A stretch of DNA of 64,000 nt. It comes from DATJPR01 sp963843525 (lineage in GTDB: Bacteria > Bacteroidota > Ignavibacteria > UBA10030 > UBA6906). Of this stretch, positions 42,871 through 51,889 are shown in pieces. The number at the start of each line of letters is the position of its first letter. Within the stretch, counting starts at the first letter, position 1. Where the stretch lies: positions 1 to 64,000 of the forward strand of contig CAWJKM010000010.1 of NCBI GenBank assembly GCA_963843525.1, given 5' to 3'. Both the position numbers and the translations under genes were made by a program. The notes below the pieces were generated by a model. It made no database searches. It was given only the letters and a program-made list of their open reading frames with translations, and was not told where the DNA came from.

Positions 42871-44190
42871 CTAGGGTTTGGCGTCAAGGGAATTGTCGGC
42901 AAGGGTGCCGTAGAGATCGTATTCGGTGCTGTCATCAATCAGAACATCGCAAAACCCGCCGATGTCCAGGGGGTGCTCTGTTGCGACAAACACCTCGTTG
43001 TCGATTTCCGGAGCGTCATGCTCCGTACGGCCGACATACCGGTCGTCGTCCAGGCGGTCAACCAGGACGCGCTGCCGGGTCCCGATGAGAGCTGCGTTTT
43101 TCCGGTCCGAAATTTCTTTCTGCAGTTCCATGACCAGATTCAATCGGTGTTCCTTCTCCTTTTCCGGGACAGGGTCGCCGAGCGGGAATGCGTGCGTCCC
43201 CTCTTCGTGGGAGTAGGTGAACACACCCAGACGGTCAAATTGTTGTTCCTGGACAAACTTCAGGAGCTCTTCGAATTCCTCAGGACCCTCGCCGGGGTAT
43301 CCGACTATCAGAGTCGTCCTCAGCGCGATTCCGGGGACCCGCTCACGAATGGAATCGAGCAGGGTGCGGAGCGCACGGTTCGAAATCCCCCTGCGCATCG
43401 AACGAAGCATGGCATCGGCGGCATGTTGGACAGGCATGTCGATGTACCTGCACAGGTGGGGCGCACGCGAGAACACGTCGAGCACCTCGACCGGGAACTT
43501 CGCGGGGTACGCATACATCAGCCTGACCCACTCGATCCCGGGGATTTCCCCCAGGCGTTCAAGAAGTTCGGCGAGCCTCCTGCGCCCGTACAGATCCAGG
43601 CCGTAGTACGTCGTATCCTGCCCGATGACCACAAGTTCCTTTACCCCTTTGGCGGCAAGAACTGTCGCTTCGGCAAGGAGGGTTTCCATCGGACTGCTCA
43701 CGTGCCTGCCGCGCATGAGCGGAATGGCGCAGAAGGAACAGGGGTTGTCGCAGCCTTCCGAGATCTTCAGATAGGCGAAATGCGAAGGAGTGGAAAGCTC
43801 TCTTTCGCCGAGCAGATCACGTTTGAGGTCGCCGCCAAGCTCCGCCAGGATGTCCGCCAGGTCGTTCGATCCGAAAAAGCGATCCACCTCGGGGATCTCT
43901 TTCGACAGATCCACGCGGTACCGTTCGGTCAGACAGCCCATGGCATACACTCTCTTGAGTCTGCCCTTCCCCTTCCGGTGCACCTGTTGGATGATGGCAT
44001 CGATCGATTCCTGTTTGGCGGCATCGATGAACCCACACGTGTTGATGACGGCAATCTCCGCATCCTCAAGAGTGGGTGCGATGGCGATGGAATTCAACCG
44101 GAGTTGCGCGAGAAGCCGTTCCGAATCCACGGTGTTCTTCGCGCAGCCCATGGTCAGCACATGCACCGCTGATTTCTTTCTTCCTCTCAC
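42871..44190 (-). CDS. rimO: Ribosomal protein uS12 methylthiotransferase
   Basis: A 439-residue radical SAM enzyme that puts a methylthio group on Asp88/89 of ribosomal protein S12. The N-terminal UPF0004 domain has VLTMGCAKNTVDSERLLAQL and INTCGFIDAAKQES with two of its cluster cysteines. The radical SAM core has SEGCDNPCSFCAIPLMRGRH (CxxxCxxC). A TRAM-like C-terminal end follows (VLVDRLDDDRYVGRTEHDAP). GCAKNTVDSE and the lack of extra domains fit RimO rather than MiaB. Confidence 0.93.
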   Translation of the reverse strand: MRGRKKSAVHVLTMGCAKNTVDSERLLAQLRLNSIAIAPTLEDAEIAVINTCGFIDAAKQESIDAIIQQVHRKGKGRLKRVYAMGCLTERYRVDLSKEIPEVDRFFGSNDLADILAELGGDLKRDLLGERELSTPSHFAYLKISEGCDNPCSFCAIPLMRGRHVSSPMETLLAEATVLAAKGVKELVVIGQDTTYYGLDLYGRRRLAELLERLGEIPGIEWVRLMYAYPAKFPVEVLDVFSRAPHLCRYIDMPVQHAADAMLRSMRRGISNRALRTLLDSIRERVPGIALRTTLIVGYPGEGPEEFEELLKFVQEQQFDRLGVFTYSHEEGTHAFPLGDPVPEKEKEHRLNLVMELQKEISDRKNAALIGTRQRVLVDRLDDDRYVGRTEHDAPEIDNEVFVATEHPLDIGGFCDVLIDDSTEYDLYGTLADNSLDAKP

Positions 44191-44208
44191 GCTACTCCTC
44201 GCCCGATG

Positions 44209-45153
44209 TCAAAAAACAATGAAATCCAGATAGAGAAATATCAGCGGCGATACGAACAGGAGACTGTCAAACCTGTCCAGCACTCCGCCGTGGCCGGGGA
44301 TAAGATTGGAGGAATCCTTGACCCCTGCATCGCGCTTCAAGAGCGATTCGGCGAGATCCCCCAGTTGCCCAAAGACCCCGACGATGATTCCGCAAATGAG
44401 AGCGTTCTCAAGTGTAAGGTACGGCAGAACCAGGGAGCGCGCCCCGAGGAACACCAACACCGCAGCGCAGAAACCTGCCACGGCACCTTCCCAGCTCTTG
44501 TTCGGGCTGACCCGGGGGAACAGCTTATGTTTCCCCCACGCCTTCCCTGCAAAGTAGGCGGCCGAGTCGCATACCCAGATGGCGGCAAATACCGTCAACA
44601 CAGTGAAGCCACCCCACCGATACACCGTCGCAACAATTTCTTCCGGCACGTTCGGCCCGTACACCGGGAAGTAGGCGTATATCGGGAAATCACCGGGGAT
44701 GAAGAGTTCCCGGAGACCGACGAGCGAGCCGAGAAAGAGCGAGACATAGGACACGCCTGCCAGAGTGACGGCACTATTCGTCAGCGCTCCCGGCTTGTTG
44801 CGAAACAGCTCATACAAGAACACAACGGGCACGAAGACCAGGAAGAGGATGAGAAATGTCTGCGCCATTGTGGGAAGCGGAGCCGACATCCCGTGTGCGT
44901 GCAAAAATTCCAGGAGCAGGAGTTGCAGCCGCCCGTGAAAAAATGTCAGCGTCACAAAGAGTCCGAATACGATCCCCATCCCCGCCTGAGGGATGACGCT
45001 CTTCGCACCGGCCAGAAGATAATACTCCCGGAGCGCCAACGATGACACGATCGCCACGAATATGACAAACCACCATCCCCCTGCCATTGTCAATGCAACA
45101 ATGACCGGGATTCCGATCACGGCAACCAGTACGCGGACCAGGAGATTGCTCAT
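44209..45153 (-). CDS. cdsA: Phosphatidate cytidylyltransferase
   Basis: Makes CDP-diacylglycerol from phosphatidic acid and CTP at the inner membrane. The 314-residue protein has about eight membrane helices. The CdsA signature is visible: SPNKSWEGAVAGFCAAVLVF and LLKRDAGVKDSSNLIPGHGG followed by VLDRFDSLL, with the metal-binding Asp residues. It lies 18 bases ahead of rimO in a long minus-strand run. Confidence 0.93.
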   Translation of the reverse strand: MSNLLVRVLVAVIGIPVIVALTMAGGWWFVIFVAIVSSLALREYYLLAGAKSVIPQAGMGIVFGLFVTLTFFHGRLQLLLLEFLHAHGMSAPLPTMAQTFLILFLVFVPVVFLYELFRNKPGALTNSAVTLAGVSYVSLFLGSLVGLRELFIPGDFPIYAYFPVYGPNVPEEIVATVYRWGGFTVLTVFAAIWVCDSAAYFAGKAWGKHKLFPRVSPNKSWEGAVAGFCAAVLVFLGARSLVLPYLTLENALICGIIVGVFGQLGDLAESLLKRDAGVKDSSNLIPGHGGVLDRFDSLLFVSPLIFLYLDFIVF

Positions 45154-45291
45154 GCCGGCAGCCCCTCCTGTTCGGGGAGCGTCGTCTGCGGAATGTTGCC
45201 CATGGAGGCACGGTCGAGAAGGAAGGAAACGGGTGGGAATTTCGGAACGCGCTCTCCCCTCTGCCCTGCGGTGAAAGGCCTGCTATAGGGC

Positions 45292-46221
45292 CTACGCCTG
45301 TTCATGGGTCACCTTTACAAAGTAGTAAGTCGAGGCGACAAAAACCAGAAAGAAGACCACGGTGTTCGCGATGAGCATGGGACCATCCACGCGTGCGCCC
45401 GGCGAGAGCGCCAGGAAATCATCCGGCACTGCCATATAGGTTGCCGCGCATGCCAGAAAGTTGTTGAAAAAGTGAACAGAAATCGAAATCGCGAGGTTTC
45501 CTGACTTGTAAACCAGATACCCGAAATACGCACCCAGCAGAACAAGGGGAATAACGCTTATGGGATTCATATGATACGCGCCGAATATGATCCCCGTGGC
45601 AATCGCCGCCCGCAACCCTCCCGACTTTTCACTCAGACTCTTCTGGACAAGTCCGCGGAACAGGAATTCTTCCGCTATGGCAGGGACCAGCGCAACAGTA
45701 AAGAGGACGACCAGGAATTCCCCGGGCGTATTTGCCGTCACCAGAAGCCGGTAGGTTTCTTCGTAGAGTCCCTTCACCAGGTCGATGATTTCCCGGACTT
45801 TCGATGGCAACGGCATTGCGTCCTGAATCATCATATAGGCCTGCAGCAGTTGCTGGAGCGAAAACACTCCGAGCACCGAGAGCATAGTCTGCCTGACGCC
45901 CGGCCATTTCAGCGAGAAAGCGGCTCCCAGTTTGCGGTAGCGGAGGCGGCCCAGGATCAGCGTTGGAACGAGAATGAGCAGGATCTGACTTGCGACAGTC
46001 GCCCAGCGAACAAACGATGCGTTGTCCGCTGTGACTTTGCCCCCGGAGAGGAGATAGGCTATGCCGCCGCCAATCACCTGGTAGAGAATGAACACCAGAA
46101 TAAGCGTGACCGTGGCGAATGCCACGGAATTCATCCGCTGCCAGAAGGGCAGGGGCTGTATCGCGGGAGGTTGGACGCCGGTGGGTTGTTCGCCTGCGGG
46201 GGGGAGGGGCTGTTCAATCAT
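45292..46221 (-). CDS. CPBP-family intramembrane metalloprotease
   Basis: A 309-residue membrane protein of the CPBP/Abi family. Motifs are VPAIAEEFLFRGLVQKSLSE (EExxxR), IFGAYHMNPISVIPLVLLGA (FxxxH) and SISVHFFNNFLACAATYMAV (HxxxN), the three expected active-site segments. The N-terminus is Pro-rich (PPAGEQPTGVQPPAIQPLPF) and cytoplasmic. I chose the ATG at 46219-46221, which overlaps the stop of the upstream deoxyhypusine-synthase-like gene. Substrate unknown; members process membrane proteins or act in bacteriocin immunity. Confidence 0.8.
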   Translation of the reverse strand: MIEQPLPPAGEQPTGVQPPAIQPLPFWQRMNSVAFATVTLILVFILYQVIGGGIAYLLSGGKVTADNASFVRWATVASQILLILVPTLILGRLRYRKLGAAFSLKWPGVRQTMLSVLGVFSLQQLLQAYMMIQDAMPLPSKVREIIDLVKGLYEETYRLLVTANTPGEFLVVLFTVALVPAIAEEFLFRGLVQKSLSEKSGGLRAAIATGIIFGAYHMNPISVIPLVLLGAYFGYLVYKSGNLAISISVHFFNNFLACAATYMAVPDDFLALSPGARVDGPMLIANTVVFFLVFVASTYYFVKVTHEQA

Positions 46222-47180
46222 TGGGCGAGCTCCGACACAATCATCGCCCCGAGCAGGGGGATCATGATTTCGTGATGCCCGATGAAGAAATATCCTTTGC
46301 CGCCATCCTGTGTGGGACGAAGTTGGACATTCATCATCGGCCTGTAGTGCGCAAACATATCGAAGACGGCCGTGGTGAAACCCCGGGCTTCTGCCCCGAG
46401 ATTCCTCGCAACGGTCAGGGCTTTCAAAAATACCTCCGGCAGGATTACGGCAGACCCGACATTCATCACCACTCCACCGTCCACGAGAGCCTTGCACGTC
46501 TGCGCGAGGCCCCGGAAATCCCGCATTGTCAGCTCGCCGGTCGCGGCACCGTCCATGCTGGGCTGCTGGTGAACAATGTCAGTCCCGATGGCCGCATGAA
46601 CCGTGACAGGAATATCGTTGCGAACGCACGACGCGAGGATGCTGAACCGGAGGTTTGGCGCCTTCTCCTTGATGAGACGCCGGCCGAGAGATTCACCGTA
46701 TCCGGGTTGTTCCAGCCGTCGCCGGTATGCGCGCTTCAGTGTGCCGTTGATGAATTCTCCGGTCTCCCGCACCATGCCGAAACTTCCGTCGACCAGATTC
46801 GCAGCCACGTCTTCCGAAGTCTGGCCCCAGATCGCGGTTTCGACGTCGTGAATGGCCGCGGCGCTGTTCATTGCAACGTGAGTGATGATACCGCGGTCGA
46901 TGAGGTCGATGACCACGGGGCTGAGTCCCACTTTGACCACGTGGGCGCCCATCATGAACACCACGGGTTTGGATCCGCGCCGGGCGGCAAGGATCTCCCC
47001 AACCAGTGCCTTGAGGTCGCGGGCCAGGAGGACATCGGGAAGTCCCTGAATGAATGAACGAAACGAATCCTCCTGTGCACTGAAGGGCGAGGCGAATTGC
47101 GTGAGCGATACTTTGCTCTGCCGCGCCGCCATCGCGATGGTTTTCACCCGCTTGAGATTGACGCGCTTTGCTGGTTTCAT
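46218..47180 (-). CDS. Deoxyhypusine-synthase-like protein
   Basis: A 320-residue protein with an NAD-binding fold of the deoxyhypusine synthase type. Relevant segments are SKPVVFMMGAHVVKVGLSPV, VAMNSAAAIHDVETAIWGQT and SEDVAANLVDGSFGMVRETG, and NPxTxHAAIGTDIVHQQPSM in style. Near the C-terminus TQDGGKGYFFIGHHEIMIPL carries Lys295, which by eye lines up with the catalytic Lys of true deoxyhypusine synthase. Bacteria have no eIF5A, so the substrate must differ; homospermidine-like chemistry is possible. Its stop overlaps the start of the CPBP gene by four bases. My family assignment is from memory of the motifs. Confidence 0.6.
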   Translation of the reverse strand: MKPAKRVNLKRVKTIAMAARQSKVSLTQFASPFSAQEDSFRSFIQGLPDVLLARDLKALVGEILAARRGSKPVVFMMGAHVVKVGLSPVVIDLIDRGIITHVAMNSAAAIHDVETAIWGQTSEDVAANLVDGSFGMVRETGEFINGTLKRAYRRRLEQPGYGESLGRRLIKEKAPNLRFSILASCVRNDIPVTVHAAIGTDIVHQQPSMDGAATGELTMRDFRGLAQTCKALVDGGVVMNVGSAVILPEVFLKALTVARNLGAEARGFTTAVFDMFAHYRPMMNVQLRPTQDGGKGYFFIGHHEIMIPLLGAMIVSELAQ

Positions 47181-47195
47181 GACGTCTGTCTTGAG

Positions 47196-48155
47196 TTATT
47201 TGATCCGCGCGCGGGGCGGTCCGGCCAACCCCGAGTACTCGCGTAATTCTGTATCGATCGATCCAATCAAGACCTTCGTATTCACTCTCAGAGGGATCTT
47301 CAGCACGTCGTCCGAAAGCCAGATCACCAGCCGCCCCTCACTTTTGAACAGACCGCCCTCTTTCACGAGTGGCTCGACGACAATGGAATTGAACGTTCCG
47401 GCGGCAATCTCCAGCTCCTGCCTCCCGAGTACCCTCACCCCCAGTTCGTACGTGGAATCCTTGTAGAAATTCTCAAGAGTGAATACTTCGCCCACTTTGG
47501 CATTCGAGAGATCGAGGGTGCGGAAATAATAGAAGGCGGACATAATATCGTGGACATACGCCGGAATCGGATGGTCACCGTCGCTTGTCCTGGCAACATG
47601 ATTCACCTGGTCGAAATCAGCCGTGAAGTCCCGCGAGTACGAGCCTTCACGGATGTGTTGTTCAAAGCGAAGCGGCGCAATCGCGTCGACATCAATAAAC
47701 GTAAGGTACCGGTCTTCAACTTTGTAGACCCAGGAAAAACTCGGCAACGAATTCACGGTGAACTCGACGCGATAGCAGCGTCGGCCGTTCATTTCCTGAT
47801 AGGAAGGAATCGCCATCACCGCCGTTCCCGCCGTTATGAACCCGTAGTTGACGTCAAAGGTCAACCGTTCTCCGACCGCAAAGGCGTGGTTCTCCACCTT
47901 TCGATACTGGAAGGGCGGCGGCGCGAATTTTTTCCCTGAGTCCGCCGCCGGGGAGACGGGAGCAAGGCGGATGGAGTCAACGGGCGCCGGAGCCCGGGTC
48001 CCCGCAGTATCCTGATGCTTGCTGAGAACGGTCGTTTGACTCTTATGGACGGTCCTCTTTTTCTTTGTCTGCTGACCGGAAGAAAGGACACCGAAGAGGA
48101 CGACAAGGGCCAGGACGCACCCGAGCATTCCCGGCCAGCGGTTCCGACGATTCAT
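47196..48155 (-). CDS. DUF3108 domain exported protein
   Basis: A 319-residue protein with an N-terminal signal (MLGCVLALVVLFGVLSSGQQ), a Lys/Pro-rich linker of about 60 residues, and a DUF3108 domain (FAVGERLTFDVNYGFITAGT, VEFTVNSLPSFSWVYKVEDR, GGLFKSEGRLVIWLSDDVLK, VNTKVLIGSIDTELREYSGL). Function is unknown; the domain is beta-barrel-like and periplasmic. Its start overlaps the stop of the glycosyltransferase gene by four bases, suggesting a shared envelope role. Confidence 0.82.
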   Translation of the reverse strand: MNRRNRWPGMLGCVLALVVLFGVLSSGQQTKKKRTVHKSQTTVLSKHQDTAGTRAPAPVDSIRLAPVSPAADSGKKFAPPPFQYRKVENHAFAVGERLTFDVNYGFITAGTAVMAIPSYQEMNGRRCYRVEFTVNSLPSFSWVYKVEDRYLTFIDVDAIAPLRFEQHIREGSYSRDFTADFDQVNHVARTSDGDHPIPAYVHDIMSAFYYFRTLDLSNAKVGEVFTLENFYKDSTYELGVRVLGRQELEIAAGTFNSIVVEPLVKEGGLFKSEGRLVIWLSDDVLKIPLRVNTKVLIGSIDTELREYSGLAGPPRARIK

Positions 48156-49219
48156 GCCTCGTTTGCTCCTTTCCGTGAGACCGGCCTATCGAGAGCATTA
48201 TTCGCTGCTGCTGCGACCTGGTCGACCGGGATGGAGAGCATGCAGATGCACGGAGCCTTCCGTGAACACCGGTTGCACGATCCCGGACCCGAACCGGAGA
48301 ACACCGCCGAATTCCGGGAGTAGGGACCCCATCGCATTGCGCTCATGGGAAGAACCGGCGGATAGAGTCCGATGACGCTCGTCCCCAGCGCCGTTGCCAG
48401 GTGAAGCGGGCCGGTGGAGTTCGAAATGAAGAGCGTGGCGCGCTCGAGAAGTGCGGCAAGGGAAACCAGGCGCAACCTCCCCACGAGAGAAATGAAGGCA
48501 GGGCCTCCGGGAGTGACGACCTGCCTCAGAGTGCGTTCTTCCGACGGCATCCCCGTGACGACGACGCTGACGTCCCCCCGGCTGAGGAGGCGAGCGCCGA
48601 CTTCGCGAAAGCGCTCCGCGGGCCATTCCCGCGCCGAACCACCGCTGGCCGGATGGAGAACGACCACTTTTCGGCCGGCCTCCACGCCGAGCGATTCCAG
48701 CACAGCGCGGATTTCGCGACGGGCATCCTCAGGGACTCTGATCCCGTAGTGCGGCGTTTCCGGAGGATCGACCGGCATCCCCAGGGGGGCGAGGAGTCTG
48801 AGGTTGTACTCCAATTCATGATGTTCGGCGGTCTTCCGGTGTTCGTAGACTTTGTCCGTCATCAACCCGGAGTACCAGCGATATCCGCTCCCGACGCGCA
48901 CGGGGATCCGCGCAGTCGCGGCCAGGAGCGCGTTCCGTAAGGTCGGCCGGACGATGATCGCAGCGTCGAAGCGCTTTGCCCGTAATTCATTTCTCAGCGC
49001 CAGAAAGGGCTTCGGCTTCCCCTGCTCATCGTCGTCCCAGAGGACGTCGTCGACAAGAGCGTTGCCGGCAAGCAACGGCCGGACGTACGTGCGCGCGAGC
49101 ATGGTCACGTGTGCCGATGGTGCGGCGTTGCGAATGGTTTCACAAACGGGCAGGGTGAGAATCACGTCGCCCAGACGATCGGTTCGGACAACAAGAATGT
49201 TGCGTAGCGTCTGGATCAT
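48152..49219 (-). CDS. Glycosyltransferase family 9 (heptosyltransferase-like)
   Basis: A 355-residue GT-B enzyme of the ADP-heptose:LPS heptosyltransferase family. It starts MIQTLRNILVVRTDRLGDVI (the RxDRLGDV motif) and has VVVLHPASGGSAREWPAERF and ATLFISNSTGPLHLATALGT, with the sugar-nucleotide site in SNSTGPLHLA. It probably adds a heptose-type sugar to LPS core or a similar glycan on the cytoplasmic face. A Cys-rich stretch near the end (SCNRCSRKAPCICMLSIPVD) also occurs in many relatives. The start at ATG 49217-49219 is preferred over the longer frame. Confidence 0.88.
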   Translation of the reverse strand: MIQTLRNILVVRTDRLGDVILTLPVCETIRNAAPSAHVTMLARTYVRPLLAGNALVDDVLWDDDEQGKPKPFLALRNELRAKRFDAAIIVRPTLRNALLAATARIPVRVGSGYRWYSGLMTDKVYEHRKTAEHHELEYNLRLLAPLGMPVDPPETPHYGIRVPEDARREIRAVLESLGVEAGRKVVVLHPASGGSAREWPAERFREVGARLLSRGDVSVVVTGMPSEERTLRQVVTPGGPAFISLVGRLRLVSLAALLERATLFISNSTGPLHLATALGTSVIGLYPPVLPMSAMRWGPYSRNSAVFSGSGPGSCNRCSRKAPCICMLSIPVDQVAAAANNALDRPVSRKGANEA

Positions 49220-49315
49220 CAGGCGAAGGCGTCTACGGGGAGTGACTGGCACGCATCATGAGACATTGGGGTAATATAGCGGAATCGGCAAGGAGAATCC
49301 ACTCCCGGAGTCTCC

Positions 49316-51172
49316 CTACCGCTGGAAGCCCCCGGAAATAAGCGCGCGTTTGTCGTCCTGAAGCCGTCGCAACTCCCGATAGGCCGCAGCAGTGTCTTCT
49401 CCCCTCGCCTCGAATTCCTTGAATTTCTTCGCGGCCTCGTCAATCTGGTGATCCAGTTCACGAACTCGCAGTCCGACGACCGCGTCTTCAGCAAGTTTCA
49501 ATGGATCCGGCGTCTCCGGGACTCCGCCCGCCTCGGACCAGCGCGGGTTGATTTCGTAGCGTTGCATCATGAGTGATGACGCAAACCGTTTGACCGCATC
49601 GTCCTCCAGGGCATCAAGAAAGGCGCTGGGTTCGAAGTGCCCGCCCGCATCGATAAGCTCTGCGAGACGATCGGCCACCGCTTTTGCCTCCGGATTGGAA
49701 AACATCGCCGGGTCGACATAGGTGAACACGAAACGGATCACGTCATCGCCGTTGTCCAGCATGACCTTTATGGTGTCGCGCTCGGCGACCGGCACCGACG
49801 AAATCTGCGCTTGCGAACCGGCGGTTCCGGATTGGGAGGATTCGAGCCCCTGCTTCTTCACCTCCCGCGGGATTCGCCCCAGGGTCGAATCGAGCTCGCG
49901 ACGGATCACCCCCTCCGGCAGCGAATAAATTGACGCTACCTGCTGCAAATAGACATTCCTGCGGAGCTCGTCCTTCATGCGTGCGAGGGTTCCGACGATG
50001 GATCGGATCGCCCTGACTTTCCCCTCCGGGCTGGCAAGAAGTCCCATCCGTCGGAAAAAGTTGGCTTTGAAATCCAGAAACGACTCAGCCTGGTCGATCA
50101 GATCCTGAAACGCCTTTCCGCTGTTTTTCCGCACGAAGGAGTCAGGATCCTCCCCCTCGGGCAGTTCGGTGACTTTTACTTCCAGCCCCTGTTCAATGAC
50201 GAGATCGACTCCGCGCATCATTGCTTTGGATCCCGCCGAGTCCGCATCATAGACCAGAACAATCGTATGGGTGAACCTGTCCACCAGGCGGATCTGCTCC
50301 TCGGTGAGCGCCGTGCCGCTGGACGCGACGATGTTATGAATGCCCGCCTGCGCGCAGGTGATGAGGTCGGCATATCCTTCCACGAGAACGACATAATCCT
50401 TCTCCCTGATTGCATCCTTTGCATGGGAGAGTCCATACAGCACCCGGCTTTTATTGTACACCGGGGTCTCCGGCGAGTTGATGTATTTCGCCAGCTTGTC
50501 GTCATCCCGGAGTTTCCTGGCGCCGAAAGCGATCACTCTCCCCCCCGGGGAGAAGATCGGAAACATCGCGCGTCCGCGAAACCTGTCGTAGTATCCGGTG
50601 CCTTCTTCCCGGCGGAGGATCAGCCCTCCCCGTTCGAGCAACTCAATCTCGAGCTTTTCCTTCGCACCATGCCGCAGCAACCCGTCCCATGCATTCAGGG
50701 AGTAGCCCAGGCCGAATTTTTTTATCGTCTCCTCTGAGAATCCCCGGTCGTGAAAGTACTGGCGTCCGACACTCCCTTCCGCTGAATTGACCAGCATGTC
50801 ATAGAAATAGAGGCCGGCGAGCCTGATCACGTTATAGAGCGCTTCCTGTTCGCTCGCCTGCGCCTGTGCAGCCGGGTTCTCCTCCGGAAGAGCAATCCCC
50901 GCACGCTCGGCGAGTGTCTTGACCGCCTCCAGGAACGAGAGCTTGTCATGCTGTATGAGAAACGTGAAGACGTTGCCTCCCGCGCCGCAGCCAAAACAGT
51001 AGTACATCTGCTTTTCGGCACTGACACTGAAGGAAGGCGTCTTCTCCTGATGAAACGGGCAGAGTCCGGTGTAGTTCTTCCCCCGTTTTTTCAGCTTCAC
51101 GTAAGCCGAGATGACGTCCACAATATCGGACGCGGTGCGGACCTCATCTATTTTTTCGTCGGGTATGCGCAT
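49316..51172 (-). CDS. dnaG: DNA primase
   Basis: Makes RNA primers at the replication fork. The 618-residue protein has an N-terminal zinc finger (GLCPFHQEKTPSFSVSAEKQ, then MYYCFGCGAGGNVFTFLIQH: Cys-His-Cys-Cys), a catalytic RNA polymerase domain (GAKEKLEIELLERGGLI, GRVIAFGARKL) and a TOPRIM core (VLVEGYADLITCAQAGIHNI, IVLVYDADSAGSKAMMRGVD). The C-terminal third (from about 430) is the helicase-binding region. The ATG at 51170-51172 (MRIPDEKIDEVRTASDIVDV) is chosen. A longer frame upstream is made by the heptamer repeat at 51.2 kb. Confidence 0.95.
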   Translation of the reverse strand: MRIPDEKIDEVRTASDIVDVISAYVKLKKRGKNYTGLCPFHQEKTPSFSVSAEKQMYYCFGCGAGGNVFTFLIQHDKLSFLEAVKTLAERAGIALPEENPAAQAQASEQEALYNVIRLAGLYFYDMLVNSAEGSVGRQYFHDRGFSEETIKKFGLGYSLNAWDGLLRHGAKEKLEIELLERGGLILRREEGTGYYDRFRGRAMFPIFSPGGRVIAFGARKLRDDDKLAKYINSPETPVYNKSRVLYGLSHAKDAIREKDYVVLVEGYADLITCAQAGIHNIVASSGTALTEEQIRLVDRFTHTIVLVYDADSAGSKAMMRGVDLVIEQGLEVKVTELPEGEDPDSFVRKNSGKAFQDLIDQAESFLDFKANFFRRMGLLASPEGKVRAIRSIVGTLARMKDELRRNVYLQQVASIYSLPEGVIRRELDSTLGRIPREVKKQGLESSQSGTAGSQAQISSVPVAERDTIKVMLDNGDDVIRFVFTYVDPAMFSNPEAKAVADRLAELIDAGGHFEPSAFLDALEDDAVKRFASSLMMQRYEINPRWSEAGGVPETPDPLKLAEDAVVGLRVRELDHQIDEAAKKFKEFEARGEDTAAAYRELRRLQDDKRALISGGFQR

Positions 51173-51225
51173 GCATGGAGGGTGAATAGTACAGAAAAGT
51201 ACGCAAGATGGGGGCAAGAGGCAAT

Positions 51226-51267
51226 CAATGGACAATGGACAATGGACGATGGACAATGGACGTTGGG
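51226..51267. repeat. Heptamer tandem repeat, six units (caatgga)
   Basis: Units caatgga (three times), cgatgga, caatgga, cgttggg. They lie 50 bases upstream of dnaG, in the gap between dnaG and the response regulator gene. The unit is unrelated in sequence to those at 14.6 and 36.5 kb but has the same period. Confidence 0.85.
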
Positions 51268-51364
51268 TGAGGAGAAGAGCCCGGGCATTGCGGCCGGAGT
51301 CTTGCGATAGGGGTCAGAATCAAGTATCTTGTGGGACGCGACTATCCACTCAGGAGACGGGCCC

Positions 51365-51724
51365 ATGCGCATCCTTGCCGTCGAAGACGAACCCGAATAC
51401 CTTGAAATGCTCCAGGAGGTGATGAGCAGCCTCGGCCACACCATTGTCATCGCTCCCAACGGCGCCGAAGCTCTTGCGGTGCTCGAGAAGCAGATCATCG
51501 ATGTGGTGGTCTCCGACGTCCGCATGCCGGAGATGACCGGCGTCGAGTTTCATCAGAGATTTCGGCAGCGTCCGGAACACCTGAACACCCCGTTTATTTT
51601 TCTTACGGGGGTCGACGACCTCACCGAGGTGCGCGCCGCCTGCAAGACCGATGCCGACCTGCTTCTTCAGAAACCCTTCCCGATTGACAAACTGATCAAG
51701 ATGTTTTCCGGCAAGATGAAATGA
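51365..51724 (+). CDS. Single-domain response regulator
   Basis: A 119-residue CheY-like receiver. It starts MRILAVEDEPEYLEMLQEVM with the acidic pair, has the phospho-acceptor Asp in IIDVVVSDVRMPEMTGVEFH, Thr in NTPFIFLTGVDDL and the conserved Lys in DADLLLQKPFPIDKLIKMFS. No output domain follows, so it must work through a partner. No kinase gene is adjacent; the NtrY-like kinase is 30 kb away. It is divergent from dnaG. Confidence 0.9.
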   Translation: MRILAVEDEPEYLEMLQEVMSSLGHTIVIAPNGAEALAVLEKQIIDVVVSDVRMPEMTGVEFHQRFRQRPEHLNTPFIFLTGVDDLTEVRAACKTDADLLLQKPFPIDKLIKMFSGKMK

Positions 51725-51805
51725 GCCGGTGAGGTGTTTCGCCGGACTCCCGCCCGTTGTTCACGCACGTCCTCTCGCGCATGGAACCGGCCGGGAAAAA
51801 AACCA

Positions 51806-51840
51806 AACAGGGCAACTGCAGAAAACGCAGTTGCCCTGTT
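51806..51840 (-). terminator. Rho-independent terminator of the kamA operon
   Basis: Perfect 14-bp arms aacagggcaactgc (51806-51819) and gcagttgccctgtt (51827-51840) enclose a seven-base loop. On the minus strand the stem is followed by tttggttttttt, giving a strong terminator about 50 bases after the kamA stop. It may also end the response regulator transcript from the other side. Confidence 0.85.
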
Positions 51841-51889
51841 GGCATTACCGGGGTCCCTTGCGCACAGCCGGGACGCCAGGAGAACCCGT

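Noticed and set aside
41719..44172. Long plus-strand open frame across rimO and the GWxTD gene
   Set aside because: It is antisense to two well-supported genes, has no recognisable domain, and results from the codon bias of the true strand.
51173..51256. N-terminal extension of DnaG
   Set aside because: The extra residues come from the caatgga repeat; the usual DnaG start MRIPDEKIDEV lies downstream.
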